NCBI RefSeq assembly: GCF_900205865.1
Contig: NZ_LT906662.1
Location: forward strand, 620,001 to 684,000
Reading direction: 5' to 3'
DNA length: 64,000 bases
DNA from: Thermoanaerobacterium sp. RBIITD
GTDB lineage: Bacteria > Bacillota > Thermoanaerobacteria > Thermoanaerobacterales > Thermoanaerobacteraceae
Shown here one piece after another: positions 16,820 to 25,581 of this stretch. Positions within the stretch are counted from its first letter, which is position 1. Each line of letters opens with the position of its first letter. A program made the translations under genes and the position numbers. The notes under the pieces are model-generated. The model did no database searches. It had not been told where the DNA came from and saw only the letters and a list, made by a program, of their open reading frames with translations.

Positions 16820-18007
16820 TTATCTATTGAAGGCAAGTTTTTTTAAGATATCTACTTTATCAGTTCTTTCCCAGGTAAGGTCGAGGTCAGTCCTTCCAAA
16901 ATGGCCATATGCGGCAACTTGTCTATATATAGGCTTTCTTAAATCAAGGTCCCTTATAATTGCAGCTGGTCTTAAATCAAATACTTTCTTTACAATATCA
17001 GATATATCTTCATCGGGAATTTTGCCTGTGCCAAATGTATCTATATTTACTTCTAGTGGTGTAGCAACACCTATAGCATATGCTAATTGTACTTCACATT
17101 TATCAGCAAGTCCCGCAGCAACTATATTTTTAGCTACATACCTTGCAGCGTATGTTGCTGATCTATCAACCTTTGTAGGGTCTTTGCCTGAAAATGCTCC
17201 ACCGCCATGTCTCGCATATCCACCATATGTGTCAACTATGATTTTCCTTCCTGTGAGTCCACTGTCACCTTGCGGACCGCCAACTACAAATCTTCCCGTC
17301 GGATTTACAAATATCTTTGTATTTTCATCTATCATCTCAGGTGAAACAACGGGTTTTATGACATATTCTTTGATATCCTTCTCTATTTTATCATGATCAA
17401 CATCTGGTGAGTGCTGTGTCGATACAACTATTGAATCGACCCTTTTGGGTACGTCATCGACATATTCTATTGTTACTTGTGTTTTTCCATCTGGCCTTAA
17501 ATATTCTAGTGTGCCATTTTTTCTTACTTCTGAAAGTTTTTTCGCAAGTTTATGTGCAAGTGAAATAGGAAGCGGCATTAACTCTGGTGTTTCATTGCAA
17601 GCATAACCGAACATCATACCTTGGTCACCTGCACCTTGTTCTTCTATGTCATCATGTGACAAGCCTTTTTTTGCTTCTAATGCTTTGTCAACGCCAAGTG
17701 CTATATCCGGTGATTGCTCATCAATGGATGTAAGTACCGAACACGTATCGGCATCAAAGCCATACTTTGCACGAGTATATCCGATATCTTCAATAACCTT
17801 TCTAACTATTTTTGGTATGTCAATATAGCATTTTGTAGTTATTTCGCCCATGACCAAAACCATTCCCGTTGTTACAGCTGTTTCACAGGCTATTCTCGCA
17901 TATGGATCATTTTGTAATATCTCGTCAACAATTGCATCTGATATCTGATCGCATATTTTATCTGGGTGCCCTTCAGTAACAGATTCTGAAGTAAAAAACT
18001 TTCTCAT
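16820..18007 (-). CDS. metK: S-adenosylmethionine synthetase
   Basis: Makes SAM from methionine and ATP. The protein begins [20 protein letters not shown], with the ATP-binding GHPDK hexapeptide region, and has the [12 protein letters not shown] signature and the [17 protein letters not shown] loop. The frame opens at 18016, but AAAGGA abuts that ATG. The ATG at 18007 has proper spacing and gives 395 residues, the usual length. It is transcribed under the SAM-I riboswitch upstream. Confidence 0.97.
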   Translation of the reverse strand: MRKFFTSESVTEGHPDKICDQISDAIVDEILQNDPYARIACETAVTTGMVLVMGEITTKCYIDIPKIVRKVIEDIGYTRAKYGFDADTCSVLTSIDEQSPDIALGVDKALEAKKGLSHDDIEEQGAGDQGMMFGYACNETPELMPLPISLAHKLAKKLSEVRKNGTLEYLRPDGKTQVTIEYVDDVPKRVDSIVVSTQHSPDVDHDKIEKDIKEYVIKPVVSPEMIDENTKIFVNPTGRFVVGGPQGDSGLTGRKIIVDTYGGYARHGGGAFSGKDPTKVDRSATYAARYVAKNIVAAGLADKCEVQLAYAIGVATPLEVNIDTFGTGKIPDEDISDIVKKVFDLRPAAIIRDLDLRKPIYRQVAAYGHFGRTDLDLTWERTDKVDILKKLAFNR

Positions 18008-18113
18008 CTCATTCATTCCTTTCTTTTAGGGTTCAATAATACGAACACTTACATTTCTATATGGTTTTTAGGTTTTAATAATTGAAAGCCTATATTTTTA
18101 ATTAATAAGCCCA

Positions 18114-18265
18114 GAGCAAAATAAAACCTCTCCAAAAGAAGAGGTATTTTTTACCCTCATCTTTCAGAAGAAAACTTCTGCGAGAATTAGCACCTTGTCA
18201 TTTGACAGGTTGCCGGGCTTCACAGGGCTCTTCCCTCCACCTCTCTTGATAAGAGTTCTTCGCTA
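18114..18265 (-). promoter_or_regulatory. SAM-I (S-box) riboswitch controlling metK
   Basis: The minus strand shows the S-box core in order: CTTATCAAGAGAGGTGGAGG, GCCCTGTGAAGCCCGGCAACC is reached next (split here as GCCCTGTGAAG and CCCGGCAACC), then AAGGTGCTAATTC and GAAAGATGAG. It is followed by an ACCTCT/AGAGGT hairpin and a TTTTATTTT tail (about 18152-18114), the expression-platform terminator. It should switch metK off when SAM is plentiful. Confidence 0.95.
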
Positions 18266-18433
18266 TTTAACTTTAAATATAATAACATAGTATACAAAAG
18301 AAGTCAAATATATAATCAATACATATCATATGTGAATGGTTGATATTAATTCAAATTAGTAAATTGATGATATTCAATATCAAGCCGGTTAAAAATCAAT
18401 ATTCACACATTTGATACATTAAATATCCTAATT
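18266..18433. other. Intergenic region between metK riboswitch and rnfB
   Basis: Contains a nested dyad: TGTGAAT (18331) pairs with ATTCACA (18401) and TTGATATT (18340) with AATATCAA (18376). There is no T tract, so it is not a clear terminator. It could be an operator or a processing site. Confidence 0.35.
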
Positions 18434-19276
18434 TTATACTGCATTAAGTTTGTCTAATACTAAGCTTGCCTTAAATGGATATATCGCATCAACAGGACAT
18501 TTTTCTACACAGGCCATACATGATATACATTTGTTATAATCGATCTTTGCAAGATTATTTGTAACATGTATAGCATCTGATTCACATGCTCTCTCACAGG
18601 CTTTGCATCCTATACATCCAACAGAACATACTGGTCTTACATCTTTTCCTTTGTCTGTGTTTGAACATATTACCCTTGCCTCGCTATCTGCATCTACAAG
18701 TTCGATGATATTTTTAGGGCATACGTCTACACAAATGCCGCAAGCTGTACATTTATCTTCATAGACAACAGCAACACCATCTTTGCTTACATGTATGGCA
18801 TCAAAAGGGCATGATTTCTCGCAGGTTCCAAGTCCAAGGCAGCCGTACCGGCATCCTTTTGCACCCTCCTGGTACAGTACCGCAGAACGGCAATCATCTA
18901 TACCAAAGTATCTATATTTTTCAACTGCATTATTTCTTGTGCCATTGCACTTTACAAAGGCAATAAGTCTTTTTTCATCTATGTCTGCAGCAATACCAAG
19001 AATCGCACTTACTTTCTCGGCAACAGGTGCACCACCGACTTTACACCCATTTGCAGGTGCATTGCCAGATGTTACTGCATGTGCAAATCCATCACAACCT
19101 GGAAATCCACATGCACCGCAGTTTGCACCTGGAAGAACATTCCTCACTTCTACTTCTTTCGGATCGACTTTTACTTCAAACTTCTTTGATGCATATGCAA
19201 GTACTAGCCCAAAAATTAGTCCCATTCCTCCAAGGCTAACAAATGGTAAAAGCAAATATGGTAATATTCCGCTCAC
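18434..19276 (-). CDS. rnfB: Rnf complex subunit B (electron-transfer ferredoxin subunit)
   Basis: 280 residues, the last gene of the rnf operon. An N-terminal membrane helix (LLLPFVSLGGMGLIFGLVLAY) is followed by the NCGACGFPGCDGFA four-Fe/four-S motif, then three or more ferredoxin-type CxxCxxCxxxC clusters (CTACGICVDVCPKN, CIGCKACERACES, CISCMACVEKCPV). RnfB is the likely entry point for electrons from reduced ferredoxin. Confidence 0.96.
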   Translation of the reverse strand: MSGILPYLLLPFVSLGGMGLIFGLVLAYASKKFEVKVDPKEVEVRNVLPGANCGACGFPGCDGFAHAVTSGNAPANGCKVGGAPVAEKVSAILGIAADIDEKRLIAFVKCNGTRNNAVEKYRYFGIDDCRSAVLYQEGAKGCRYGCLGLGTCEKSCPFDAIHVSKDGVAVVYEDKCTACGICVDVCPKNIIELVDADSEARVICSNTDKGKDVRPVCSVGCIGCKACERACESDAIHVTNNLAKIDYNKCISCMACVEKCPVDAIYPFKASLVLDKLNAV

Positions 19277-19288
19277 ATCCTACACCCC

Positions 19289-19867
19289 CTATATTAATCC
19301 TTGGAAGCCGAGAAAAGCGATTGATAAAAGTCCTGCACCAATAAGTGCAATAGGAAACCCATCTAATACCTTTGATATCGGAGCAAGCTCAAGCCTTTCT
19401 CTTATTCCAGCATATAAAACAATTGCAAGTGTAAATCCGACGGCAGAGCCAAATCCATTTACAACCGTTTCAATGAAGTTATAGTTCGACTGAACATTTA
19501 ATAATGCAACACCAAGTACCGCACAGTTTGTCGTTATAAGTGGTAAATATATGCCTAGTGCCTGATATAGTGCAGGGCTGGATTTTTTTATAACCATCTC
19601 AACAAATTGTACAAGTGCCGCTATAACTAATATAAACGCTATCGTTTCAAGATATGATAAACCTAGTGGAACAAGTATCAAATAATAAACAAGATACGCA
19701 ATAGCAGAAGCTATAGTCATAACAAATGTAACAGCTATCCCCATTCCAAGCGCAGTTTCAACTTTTTTGGAGACGCCAAGAAATGGGCATTCGCCAAGGA
19801 ACCTTACAAGTACAAAGTTATTCACGAGTATTGAACTAATCAGAATAAGTATAAGCTTTGTCAGCAT
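19289..19867 (-). CDS. rnfA: Rnf complex subunit A (membrane)
   Basis: 192 residues with about six membrane helices, starting [20 protein letters not shown] and including [13 protein letters not shown] and [18 protein letters not shown], the conserved cysteine-bearing half-helix regions. It shares its fold with RnfE in inverted topology and helps carry electrons across the membrane. GGAGGTG precedes the ATG. The start overlaps the rnfE stop by 32 nt. Confidence 0.96.
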   Translation of the reverse strand: MLTKLILILISSILVNNFVLVRFLGECPFLGVSKKVETALGMGIAVTFVMTIASAIAYLVYYLILVPLGLSYLETIAFILVIAALVQFVEMVIKKSSPALYQALGIYLPLITTNCAVLGVALLNVQSNYNFIETVVNGFGSAVGFTLAIVLYAGIRERLELAPISKVLDGFPIALIGAGLLSIAFLGFQGLI

Positions 19868-20495
19868 GTGCTACACCTCCAGCTAAGGCCTTCTCTTTTC
19901 TCTTTTCTTGAATACTTTCCATCAGCCTGAAAAATCCAAGTAGAAGACCAAGTGTAATAAACGCACCTGGTGGCATTATAAATATTAATGCCGGTTGGAA
20001 ATGCGGTCCAAATAATGATACCCCAAGTATAGAACCATTTCCAATTATTTCTCTTATTGAACCCAATATAAATAAGGCTAATGTAAAACCTAATCCCATT
20101 CCAAGGCCGTCTGCAGCAGCATGGGCTATCGTATTTTTATATGCAAAGGCTTCAGCTCTTGCCATAATAATACAGTTGACAACTATAAGTGGAATGTATA
20201 TGCCAAGCGCCTTATCAAGGGCCGGTGAAAACGCCTTTATAAGCATGCCAACTATTGTTGTAAATGTAGCAATAACAACGATAAAAATAGGGATTCTAAT
20301 TTTATCAGGTGTAACTTTTCTCAAAGAAGATATCAATATATTTGAAAAGAAAAGCACAAATGTCGCTGCTATACCCATCGTTATGCCGTTAATAGCAGCC
20401 GTCGTAACTGCAAGTGTCGGACACATGCCGACTACCTGTACAAAAGTAGGGTTCTCTTTCCATAAACCATTTTTAAATGTATTAAATATACCCAT
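19836..20495 (-). CDS. rnfE: Rnf complex subunit E (membrane)
   Basis: About 219 residues. The frame opens at 20558, but [20 protein letters not shown] at 20495 has a GAGGTGA ribosome site and matches the family start, avoiding a long overlap with rnfG. Conserved features are [11 protein letters not shown] and [21 protein letters not shown], with six predicted membrane helices. It partners RnfA in the membrane core. Confidence 0.95.
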   Translation of the reverse strand: MGIFNTFKNGLWKENPTFVQVVGMCPTLAVTTAAINGITMGIAATFVLFFSNILISSLRKVTPDKIRIPIFIVVIATFTTIVGMLIKAFSPALDKALGIYIPLIVVNCIIMARAEAFAYKNTIAHAAADGLGMGLGFTLALFILGSIREIIGNGSILGVSLFGPHFQPALIFIMPPGAFITLGLLLGFFRLMESIQEKRKEKALAGGVAHADKAYTYSD

Positions 20496-20505
20496 TAAAA
20501 TCACC

Positions 20506-21123
20506 TCACCTATTCGATCCTGCAATAACTTTAAATGCTTCAATAGCTGTATTAACACCCTTTGTTACAGCCTTTGATGTTATTGTAGCACCTGTTATTG
20601 CCTGTATCTGATTATCCTGACTTGGAGCTGTTTTTACGACTGTCAAATCTTTATCTGTTTTTTTATCTTTGTATTGTCTATTCCAATTTGGATCAATTGA
20701 TTTTGCTCCGAGTCCAGGTGTCTCTGACTGATTTACTATCGTTATACCTGTAATTTTCCCCTCTTTATCTATACCAATCATCTCTTCTACAGGTCCACTA
20801 AATCCTTGCGGTGCAACTTTAATAACATATCCTGAGACATTGCCGCCGGATTTTCCTTCATTTATTTCTTCTATTAACTTTGGATCTGGCGATAATTTAG
20901 GATCACCAGAAGTATCAAATTTAAAATTGTATTTACTTAAATCAATTTTCGTATATTGATCAGCTTTAAGCACTGCTTTCATTGCTTCCATATTTGTATT
21001 TTCTTTCTGCTTTGCTATAGGCTTTTCTGTTATATAGTTAAAGAATCCAAGTACTATTGCAGCAATGCCTGTAATCAATAAAAGGGTTATTCCGGTCTTC
21101 AAGATATCATTTTTATTTTCCAT
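20506..21123 (-). CDS. rnfG: Rnf complex subunit G (FMN-binding)
   Basis: 205 residues. One N-terminal membrane anchor (TLLLITGIAAIVLGFFNYI) is followed by an extracytoplasmic FMN-binding domain. The flavin-attachment motif near the C-terminus reads AITGATITSKAVT, whose threonine carries covalent FMN in the family. It follows rnfD with a 10-nt overlap of reading frames. Confidence 0.95.
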   Translation of the reverse strand: MENKNDILKTGITLLLITGIAAIVLGFFNYITEKPIAKQKENTNMEAMKAVLKADQYTKIDLSKYNFKFDTSGDPKLSPDPKLIEEINEGKSGGNVSGYVIKVAPQGFSGPVEEMIGIDKEGKITGITIVNQSETPGLGAKSIDPNWNRQYKDKKTDKDLTVVKTAPSQDNQIQAITGATITSKAVTKGVNTAIEAFKVIAGSNR

Positions 21124-22060
21124 TTGCTTTTACCTCCCCGAAAACTTTTGGTGCTGTAAATTTATCGATGAGGGGTGTTGCTATATTCATAAGGAGTATC
21201 GAATATGACACACCTTCTGGATATCCACCATATAGCCTAATAACAGATGTAAGTATGCCACAACCAATGCCAAAGATAATCTGCCCCTTAGGTGTCACCG
21301 GCGATGTCGGGTAATCTGTCGCCATGAAGAAGGCGCCAAGAATTAATCCGCCAGCCATGATATGGTACAAAGGATTACCGGTAAATACGCCATTCTTTCC
21401 GAGTACCCACGTCAATACAGCAACAGTCAATATATAGCTTAATGGTATCCTTAATGTGATGACTCTTCTGTATAGAAGATATGCTGCACCTATCAATAGG
21501 GCTAAAATAGATACTTCACCTATTGTACCGCCTTTTGCGCCAATAAACATATTCCACAGTGAAGGCAATTTCCCTGATGCTTCTATGCCTTTCATAATAG
21601 CAAGAGGTGTTGCACTTGCTACACCATCAACTGTAAAATGGCTCATAGGCACAGGCCACGATGCAAGCAAAAATGCCCTTGCAGCCAATGCAGGATTCAT
21701 AAAATTGTACCCAAGTCCGCCAAATATTTGTTTTACAATGGCAATTGCAAAAATTGATCCAATCGCTGCAATCCACCATTGTATAGTAACAGGAAGATTA
21801 AATGCCAAAAGTATTCCTGTAACAACTGCGCTAAAATCATTTATTGTTATCTCTTTATGTGTCAGCTTTTGAATTATAGCCTCTGTTGCAACTGAAAATA
21901 CAACACATGTCAGTGTTATAAATAATGCGCGTAATCCGAAAAAAATTATTCCGGCAATTAACGCAGGAATTAATGCTATGATAACATCAAGCATTATCCT
22001 TTGCACATCATCATCTGTTCTAAAATGTGGTGATGACGTGACATAAAGTTTATTTTCCAT
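21113..22060 (-). CDS. rnfD: Rnf complex subunit D (membrane, FMN-binding)
   Basis: About 315 residues. The start MENKLYVTSSPHFRTDDDVQ at 22060 is preferred because GGAGG lies 8 nt upstream. The open frame extends to 22093. Multiple membrane helices and the ASATPLAIMKG motif are visible, where the threonine of S-x-T-P binds covalent FMN. FNLPVTIQWWIAAIGS and FMATDYPTSPVTPKG are further family marks. Confidence 0.95.
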   Translation of the reverse strand: MENKLYVTSSPHFRTDDDVQRIMLDVIIALIPALIAGIIFFGLRALFITLTCVVFSVATEAIIQKLTHKEITINDFSAVVTGILLAFNLPVTIQWWIAAIGSIFAIAIVKQIFGGLGYNFMNPALAARAFLLASWPVPMSHFTVDGVASATPLAIMKGIEASGKLPSLWNMFIGAKGGTIGEVSILALLIGAAYLLYRRVITLRIPLSYILTVAVLTWVLGKNGVFTGNPLYHIMAGGLILGAFFMATDYPTSPVTPKGQIIFGIGCGILTSVIRLYGGYPEGVSYSILLMNIATPLIDKFTAPKVFGEVKANGK

Positions 22061-22199
22061 CTTTTGACCTCCAGTCGAATATAGTATTTTCATGATTATA
22101 ATAATTATCTTACAAGTATTTTACTAGTGTTTGAGATTCATTGACTCAAGAGCTTCGCCTATTATGACATATCTTACGAAAGACCTTTCCTTTTGATTT

Positions 22200-23525
22200 C
22201 TACTTTTTGCGCCTTTTTAGAATCTCGCGCTTTGCAAGTCTAATAGACTCCACAAGTGGTCTTTTTGAAGGACATACGTATGAGCAGCTTCCGCATTCTA
22301 TGCAATCAACCGCATGGTACTCCTCACATTTTTCAAAGTCATCTTTAAGTGCATATGCACTGATAAATAATGGCAATAGATTCATAGGACATGCATCAAC
22401 ACATTTTGCACACCTTATACAAGGTTTTGGATTTTTGAGTGTCAATATATCCTCAGGAAATACAAGGATACCTGATGTACCTTTGATTACTGGTACGTCA
22501 AGCGAATACTGGGCGATTCCCATCATAGGTCCACCAGATATCACTTTACCAGGATTTCCTTTAAAACCACCACAGTATTCAATAAGTTCCTTAAATGGTG
22601 TACCAATCTTTACAAGGAGATTTTTGGGATTTTCAACACCTTCACCTGTTACAGTTACGACTCTTTCAATAAGTGGTTTGCCAAGCTTTATAGCATCTGA
22701 TACAGCACAAGCTGTTCCAACATTGTCGACTATAACACCAACATCAGCCGGTAATTTTCCTGATGGTACTTCTCTTCCTGTTATCGCTTTTATTATGTGC
22801 TTTTCAGAACCTTGCGGATACTTCGTCTTTAAAACAGCGACTTCAATGCCATCATATTCTTTGCAAGCCTTATTCATCTCGTTTATGGCATCAACTTTAT
22901 TATCTTCAATTCCGATATAGCCTTTCGAAACACCTAATGCTTTCATTATTACTCTCATACCGTATACAATATCCACAGCACGTTCTAACATCAGGCGATG
23001 ATCAGCAGTTAAATACGGCTCACATTCAGCACCATTTAAGATAACTGTATCAATCTTTTTATCTGGTGGCGGATTTAACTTTACCATTGTGGGGAATGTA
23101 GCACCGCCCATACCAACTATTCCCGCTTCTCTAACAATATCACGTATTTCTTCAGGTTTTAAATTATTTACATCCTCTTTTGGCTTAACACTTTCATCAT
23201 AAATGAATTCACCATCTGATTCAATTACGATTGATTTTGTTAATTTACCTCCAGGTGATGGTCTATCTTCTATAGCAACTACCTTTCCAGACACACTAGA
23301 ATGTACTGGTGCAGACACAAAACCATTTGCTTCACCTAGCTTTTGTCCAACTTTCACATAGTCATTAATTTTTACTAATGGAGTACATGGCGCACCTATA
23401 TGCTGCTGCAAAGGTATAATAACCTTTGATTTTGGCAAATATTCTTCAATAAAATTTGAGCTTGATAATTCTTTTTTATATTTGGGATGTATACCACCAA
23501 TAAATGTATATACTCGAGCTTCCAA
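22200..23525 (-). CDS. rnfC: Rnf complex subunit C (NADH-binding)
   Basis: About 441 residues, the first gene of the rnf operon (C-D-G-E-A-B). The N-terminus has the GGIHP loop followed by the LQQHIGAPCTPLV motif. The NADH/FMN domain resembles NuoF (GIVGMGGATFPTMVKL, NGAECEPYLTADH). Two ferredoxin-type clusters end the protein (CIRCAKCVDACPMNLLP, CIECGSCSYVCPSKRPL). The start is a TTG. The second of two TTGs has GAGGTG at 6 nt and is chosen. The complex couples ferredoxin oxidation and NAD+ reduction to ion pumping. Confidence 0.95.
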   Translation of the reverse strand: MEARVYTFIGGIHPKYKKELSSSNFIEEYLPKSKVIIPLQQHIGAPCTPLVKINDYVKVGQKLGEANGFVSAPVHSSVSGKVVAIEDRPSPGGKLTKSIVIESDGEFIYDESVKPKEDVNNLKPEEIRDIVREAGIVGMGGATFPTMVKLNPPPDKKIDTVILNGAECEPYLTADHRLMLERAVDIVYGMRVIMKALGVSKGYIGIEDNKVDAINEMNKACKEYDGIEVAVLKTKYPQGSEKHIIKAITGREVPSGKLPADVGVIVDNVGTACAVSDAIKLGKPLIERVVTVTGEGVENPKNLLVKIGTPFKELIEYCGGFKGNPGKVISGGPMMGIAQYSLDVPVIKGTSGILVFPEDILTLKNPKPCIRCAKCVDACPMNLLPLFISAYALKDDFEKCEEYHAVDCIECGSCSYVCPSKRPLVESIRLAKREILKRRKK

Positions 23526-23634
23526 CAATTACACCTCTTTTTACGCAAATTAGAATCGATAATTTACCGATATTATAATATAAATTCGACATTATAGCGA
23601 AATATCCTTCATTGTTATTTAAATAACAAAAAAA

Positions 23635-23658
23635 AGTGCTTGAAAATCTTCAAGCACT
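23635..23658 (-). terminator. Terminator after rubrerythrin
   Basis: AGTGCTTGAA, a 4-nt loop and TTCAAGCACT form a perfect 10-bp stem. On the minus strand it is followed by TTTTTTTG. It separates the rubrerythrin gene from rnfC. Confidence 0.85.
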
Positions 23659-23701
23659 AATTTAGGGGTTCTTTAGTATCGGGGATTAGAATAGTATTAT
23701 T

Positions 23702-24205
23702 TTAGAATTCTATGAATCTTTCTCTTGGTACACCACAAACCGGGCATTTCTCCGGTACTGTGTCAATCGTAGTATAACCGCAAACAGGACAAATGTATAC
23801 TTTTGAAATCTTTATATCTTCACCCTTTAAAGCTGCTTCCTTTGCATCTTTGTACATTTGTGCATGTAATTTTTCTGCTTCCCATGCATGATTATAGCTC
23901 TTATTTGCGCCTTTTTCTTCCTGTAAATCTGCTACTGCTTTATATGCCGGATACATTTCTTCTACTTCAAATGTCTCACCAGCTATTGCTTTATCAAGGT
24001 TTGCTACTGTATCTCCAACTTCACCAAGCGTATTATAATGATTTGTTGCATGTACTCTTTCTGCATATGATATAGCTCTAAAAAGTTTTGCTATATTTGG
24101 TTTGCCTTCCTTCTCTGCTACATCTGCAAATATCTGATACTTCATATGTGCCTGGCTTTCACCAGCATACGCTGCACTTAGATTGGTTTTTGTCATTTCT
24201 CTCAT
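23702..24205 (-). CDS. rbr: Rubrerythrin
   Basis: 167 residues. A ferritin-like di-iron domain with ExxH-type ligands (AYAGESQAHMKYQIFAD; AISYAERVHATNHY; HAWEAEKLHAQMYKDA) is followed by a C-terminal rubredoxin-like domain (VCPVCGYTTIDTVPEKCPVC). It reduces hydrogen peroxide in anaerobes. It lies 24 nt after the peroxiredoxin gene, with AAGGAGGAG as ribosome site, forming an oxidative-stress operon. Confidence 0.95.
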   Translation of the reverse strand: MREMTKTNLSAAYAGESQAHMKYQIFADVAEKEGKPNIAKLFRAISYAERVHATNHYNTLGEVGDTVANLDKAIAGETFEVEEMYPAYKAVADLQEEKGANKSYNHAWEAEKLHAQMYKDAKEAALKGEDIKISKVYICPVCGYTTIDTVPEKCPVCGVPRERFIEF

Positions 24206-24229
24206 TTCAATTTCTCCTCCTTAAATTTT

Positions 24230-24730
24230 TTAGTCTAAAACCTTGTCCCCAGGTTTCCAACCTACAGGACAAGCATGACCTGTTTGAAGTGCATTTAGCA
24301 CTCTTAATATTTCATCGGCATTTCTACCGATTACTGGCTCATGTACAACTTCATAATCAACTACACCGTCCGGGTTGATAATAAATGCTGCTCTTAGCGC
24401 AATGCCAGCATCTTCCATTAAAATTCCGTATTGTTTTGTAACTTCCTTATTATAATCCGAAATTAAAGGGTAATCAATGCCACCAAGGCTATCGATCCAA
24501 GCTTTGTGTGAATATATACTATCTGTATTAATACCTAAGATCTCTGCATTTAACTTATCAAAATCAGCTTTTCTTTTATTAAACTCTGGTATTTCCGTTG
24601 AACATACAGATGAGAAGTCAAGTGGATAAAAGAATAGTACAACCCATTTACCTTTATAATCACTTAAGGATATCTGCCCCTTTGTGCTGTCTAATTTAAA
24701 ATCTGGAGCCTTCTTGCCTACCAATGACAT
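24230..24730 (-). CDS. 2-Cys peroxiredoxin (AhpC/TSA family)
   Basis: About 166 residues from the ATG at 24730 (MSLVGKKAPDFKLDS). The frame opens upstream at the GTG inside GAGGTG, which is the ribosome site itself. The peroxidatic cysteine lies in YPLDFSSVCSTEIPEF; the usual motif has VCPTE, so serine replaces the proline here. The resolving cysteine is in GHACPVGWKPGD. It reduces peroxides using a thiol donor and is the first gene of the pair with rubrerythrin. Confidence 0.93.
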   Translation of the reverse strand: MSLVGKKAPDFKLDSTKGQISLSDYKGKWVVLFFYPLDFSSVCSTEIPEFNKRKADFDKLNAEILGINTDSIYSHKAWIDSLGGIDYPLISDYNKEVTKQYGILMEDAGIALRAAFIINPDGVVDYEVVHEPVIGRNADEILRVLNALQTGHACPVGWKPGDKVLD

Positions 24731-24739
24731 ATGTAACAC

Positions 24740-24980
24740 CTCTTTTAATATTTTTTATTTACTCATTTAACCTAAATTTGATAATGATATGTAATTTTAA
24801 AAGGGATAAGTATCACTATTAAATACCATCTATCTATTAATAATTATTTTCCCTTTACAAGTTCTATTATACATCATATATTTTCCATGTCAATATGTTT
24901 ATTAAAATTTTTTATAATTTATTTTCGACTATATAAATACACACAGGTTTATTTAAAACAATGATCTAAATAAAAATTGC
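24740..24980. other. Upstream region of the peroxiredoxin operon
   Basis: AT-rich, about 240 nt. It holds GATAATGATA (about 24779) and TTAATAATTATTTT (about 24836), which loosely resemble Fur/PerR-type boxes, but neither is a full match. I see no gene. Confidence 0.3.
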
Positions 24981-24989
24981 AATAAAAAA

Positions 24990-25004
24990 AGACCTAAACG
25001 GTCT
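24990..25004 (-). terminator. Terminator of the tRNA cluster
   Basis: On the minus strand AGACC, a 5-nt loop and GGTCT are followed by TTTTTTATT, directly after tRNA-Tyr. Confidence 0.7.
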
Positions 25005-25014
25005 CCTTATAATA

Positions 25015-25099
25015 TGGTGGAGGGAGATGGATTCGAACCATCGAAGGCCGAGCCAACAGATTTACAGTCTGCCCCCTTTAGCCACTTGGGTATCCCTCC
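25015..25099 (-). tRNA. tRNA-Tyr (GTA)
   Basis: 85 nt including an encoded CCA. Acceptor GGAGGGA pairs with TCCCTCC, the anticodon arm contains CTGTAAA, and there is a long variable arm. It is the third of three tRNAs transcribed on the minus strand. Confidence 0.95.
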
Positions 25100-25162
25100 A
25101 TATTTTATTATTATACACCATTAAGTTATTATTCAAAAACCTAAGATTTTAAATAAAATAAA

Positions 25163-25239
25163 TGGTGGTCGCAATAGGGCTCGAACCTATGACCCCCTGC
25201 TTGTAAGGCAGGTGCTCTCCCAGCTGAGCTATACGACCA
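25163..25239 (-). tRNA. tRNA-Val (TAC)
   Basis: 77 nt including CCA. Anticodon stem CCTGC/GCAGG encloses the loop CTTACAA, and the T arm has GGTTCGAGCC. Confidence 0.95.
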
Positions 25240-25244
25240 CAATA

Positions 25245-25320
25245 TGGTCGGGGTGGAGGGACTTGAACCCCCGACCCCATGCTCCCAAAGCACGTGCGCT
25301 ACCAACTGCGCTACACCCCG
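25245..25320 (-). tRNA. tRNA-Pro (TGG)
   Basis: 76 nt including CCA. Acceptor CGGGGTG pairs with CACCCCG, and the anticodon loop TTTGGGA lies in a GTGC/GCAT-type stem. It is first in the Pro-Val-Tyr cluster. Confidence 0.95.
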
Positions 25321-25581
25321 GCGTCTTGCGACATATTTGATTATAGTAGAAAATAAGCATTTACACAACATTTATTATAGCCTTATTTCGGCGATTTAAA
25401 ACAAATATCTCCGTCTTTTTTGATATTTTTCAATAATACTCTGTTTTTTCTTTAGTATTAAGTTTTACTAGAGTGGCAATACTATATTATCATGTTTTTT
25501 TTAACATGACCGTAATATGAAAAAGATAAATTTAGGATATATATAAAAATATCATATTAAAGTATTTTAGGAGGGATATAT

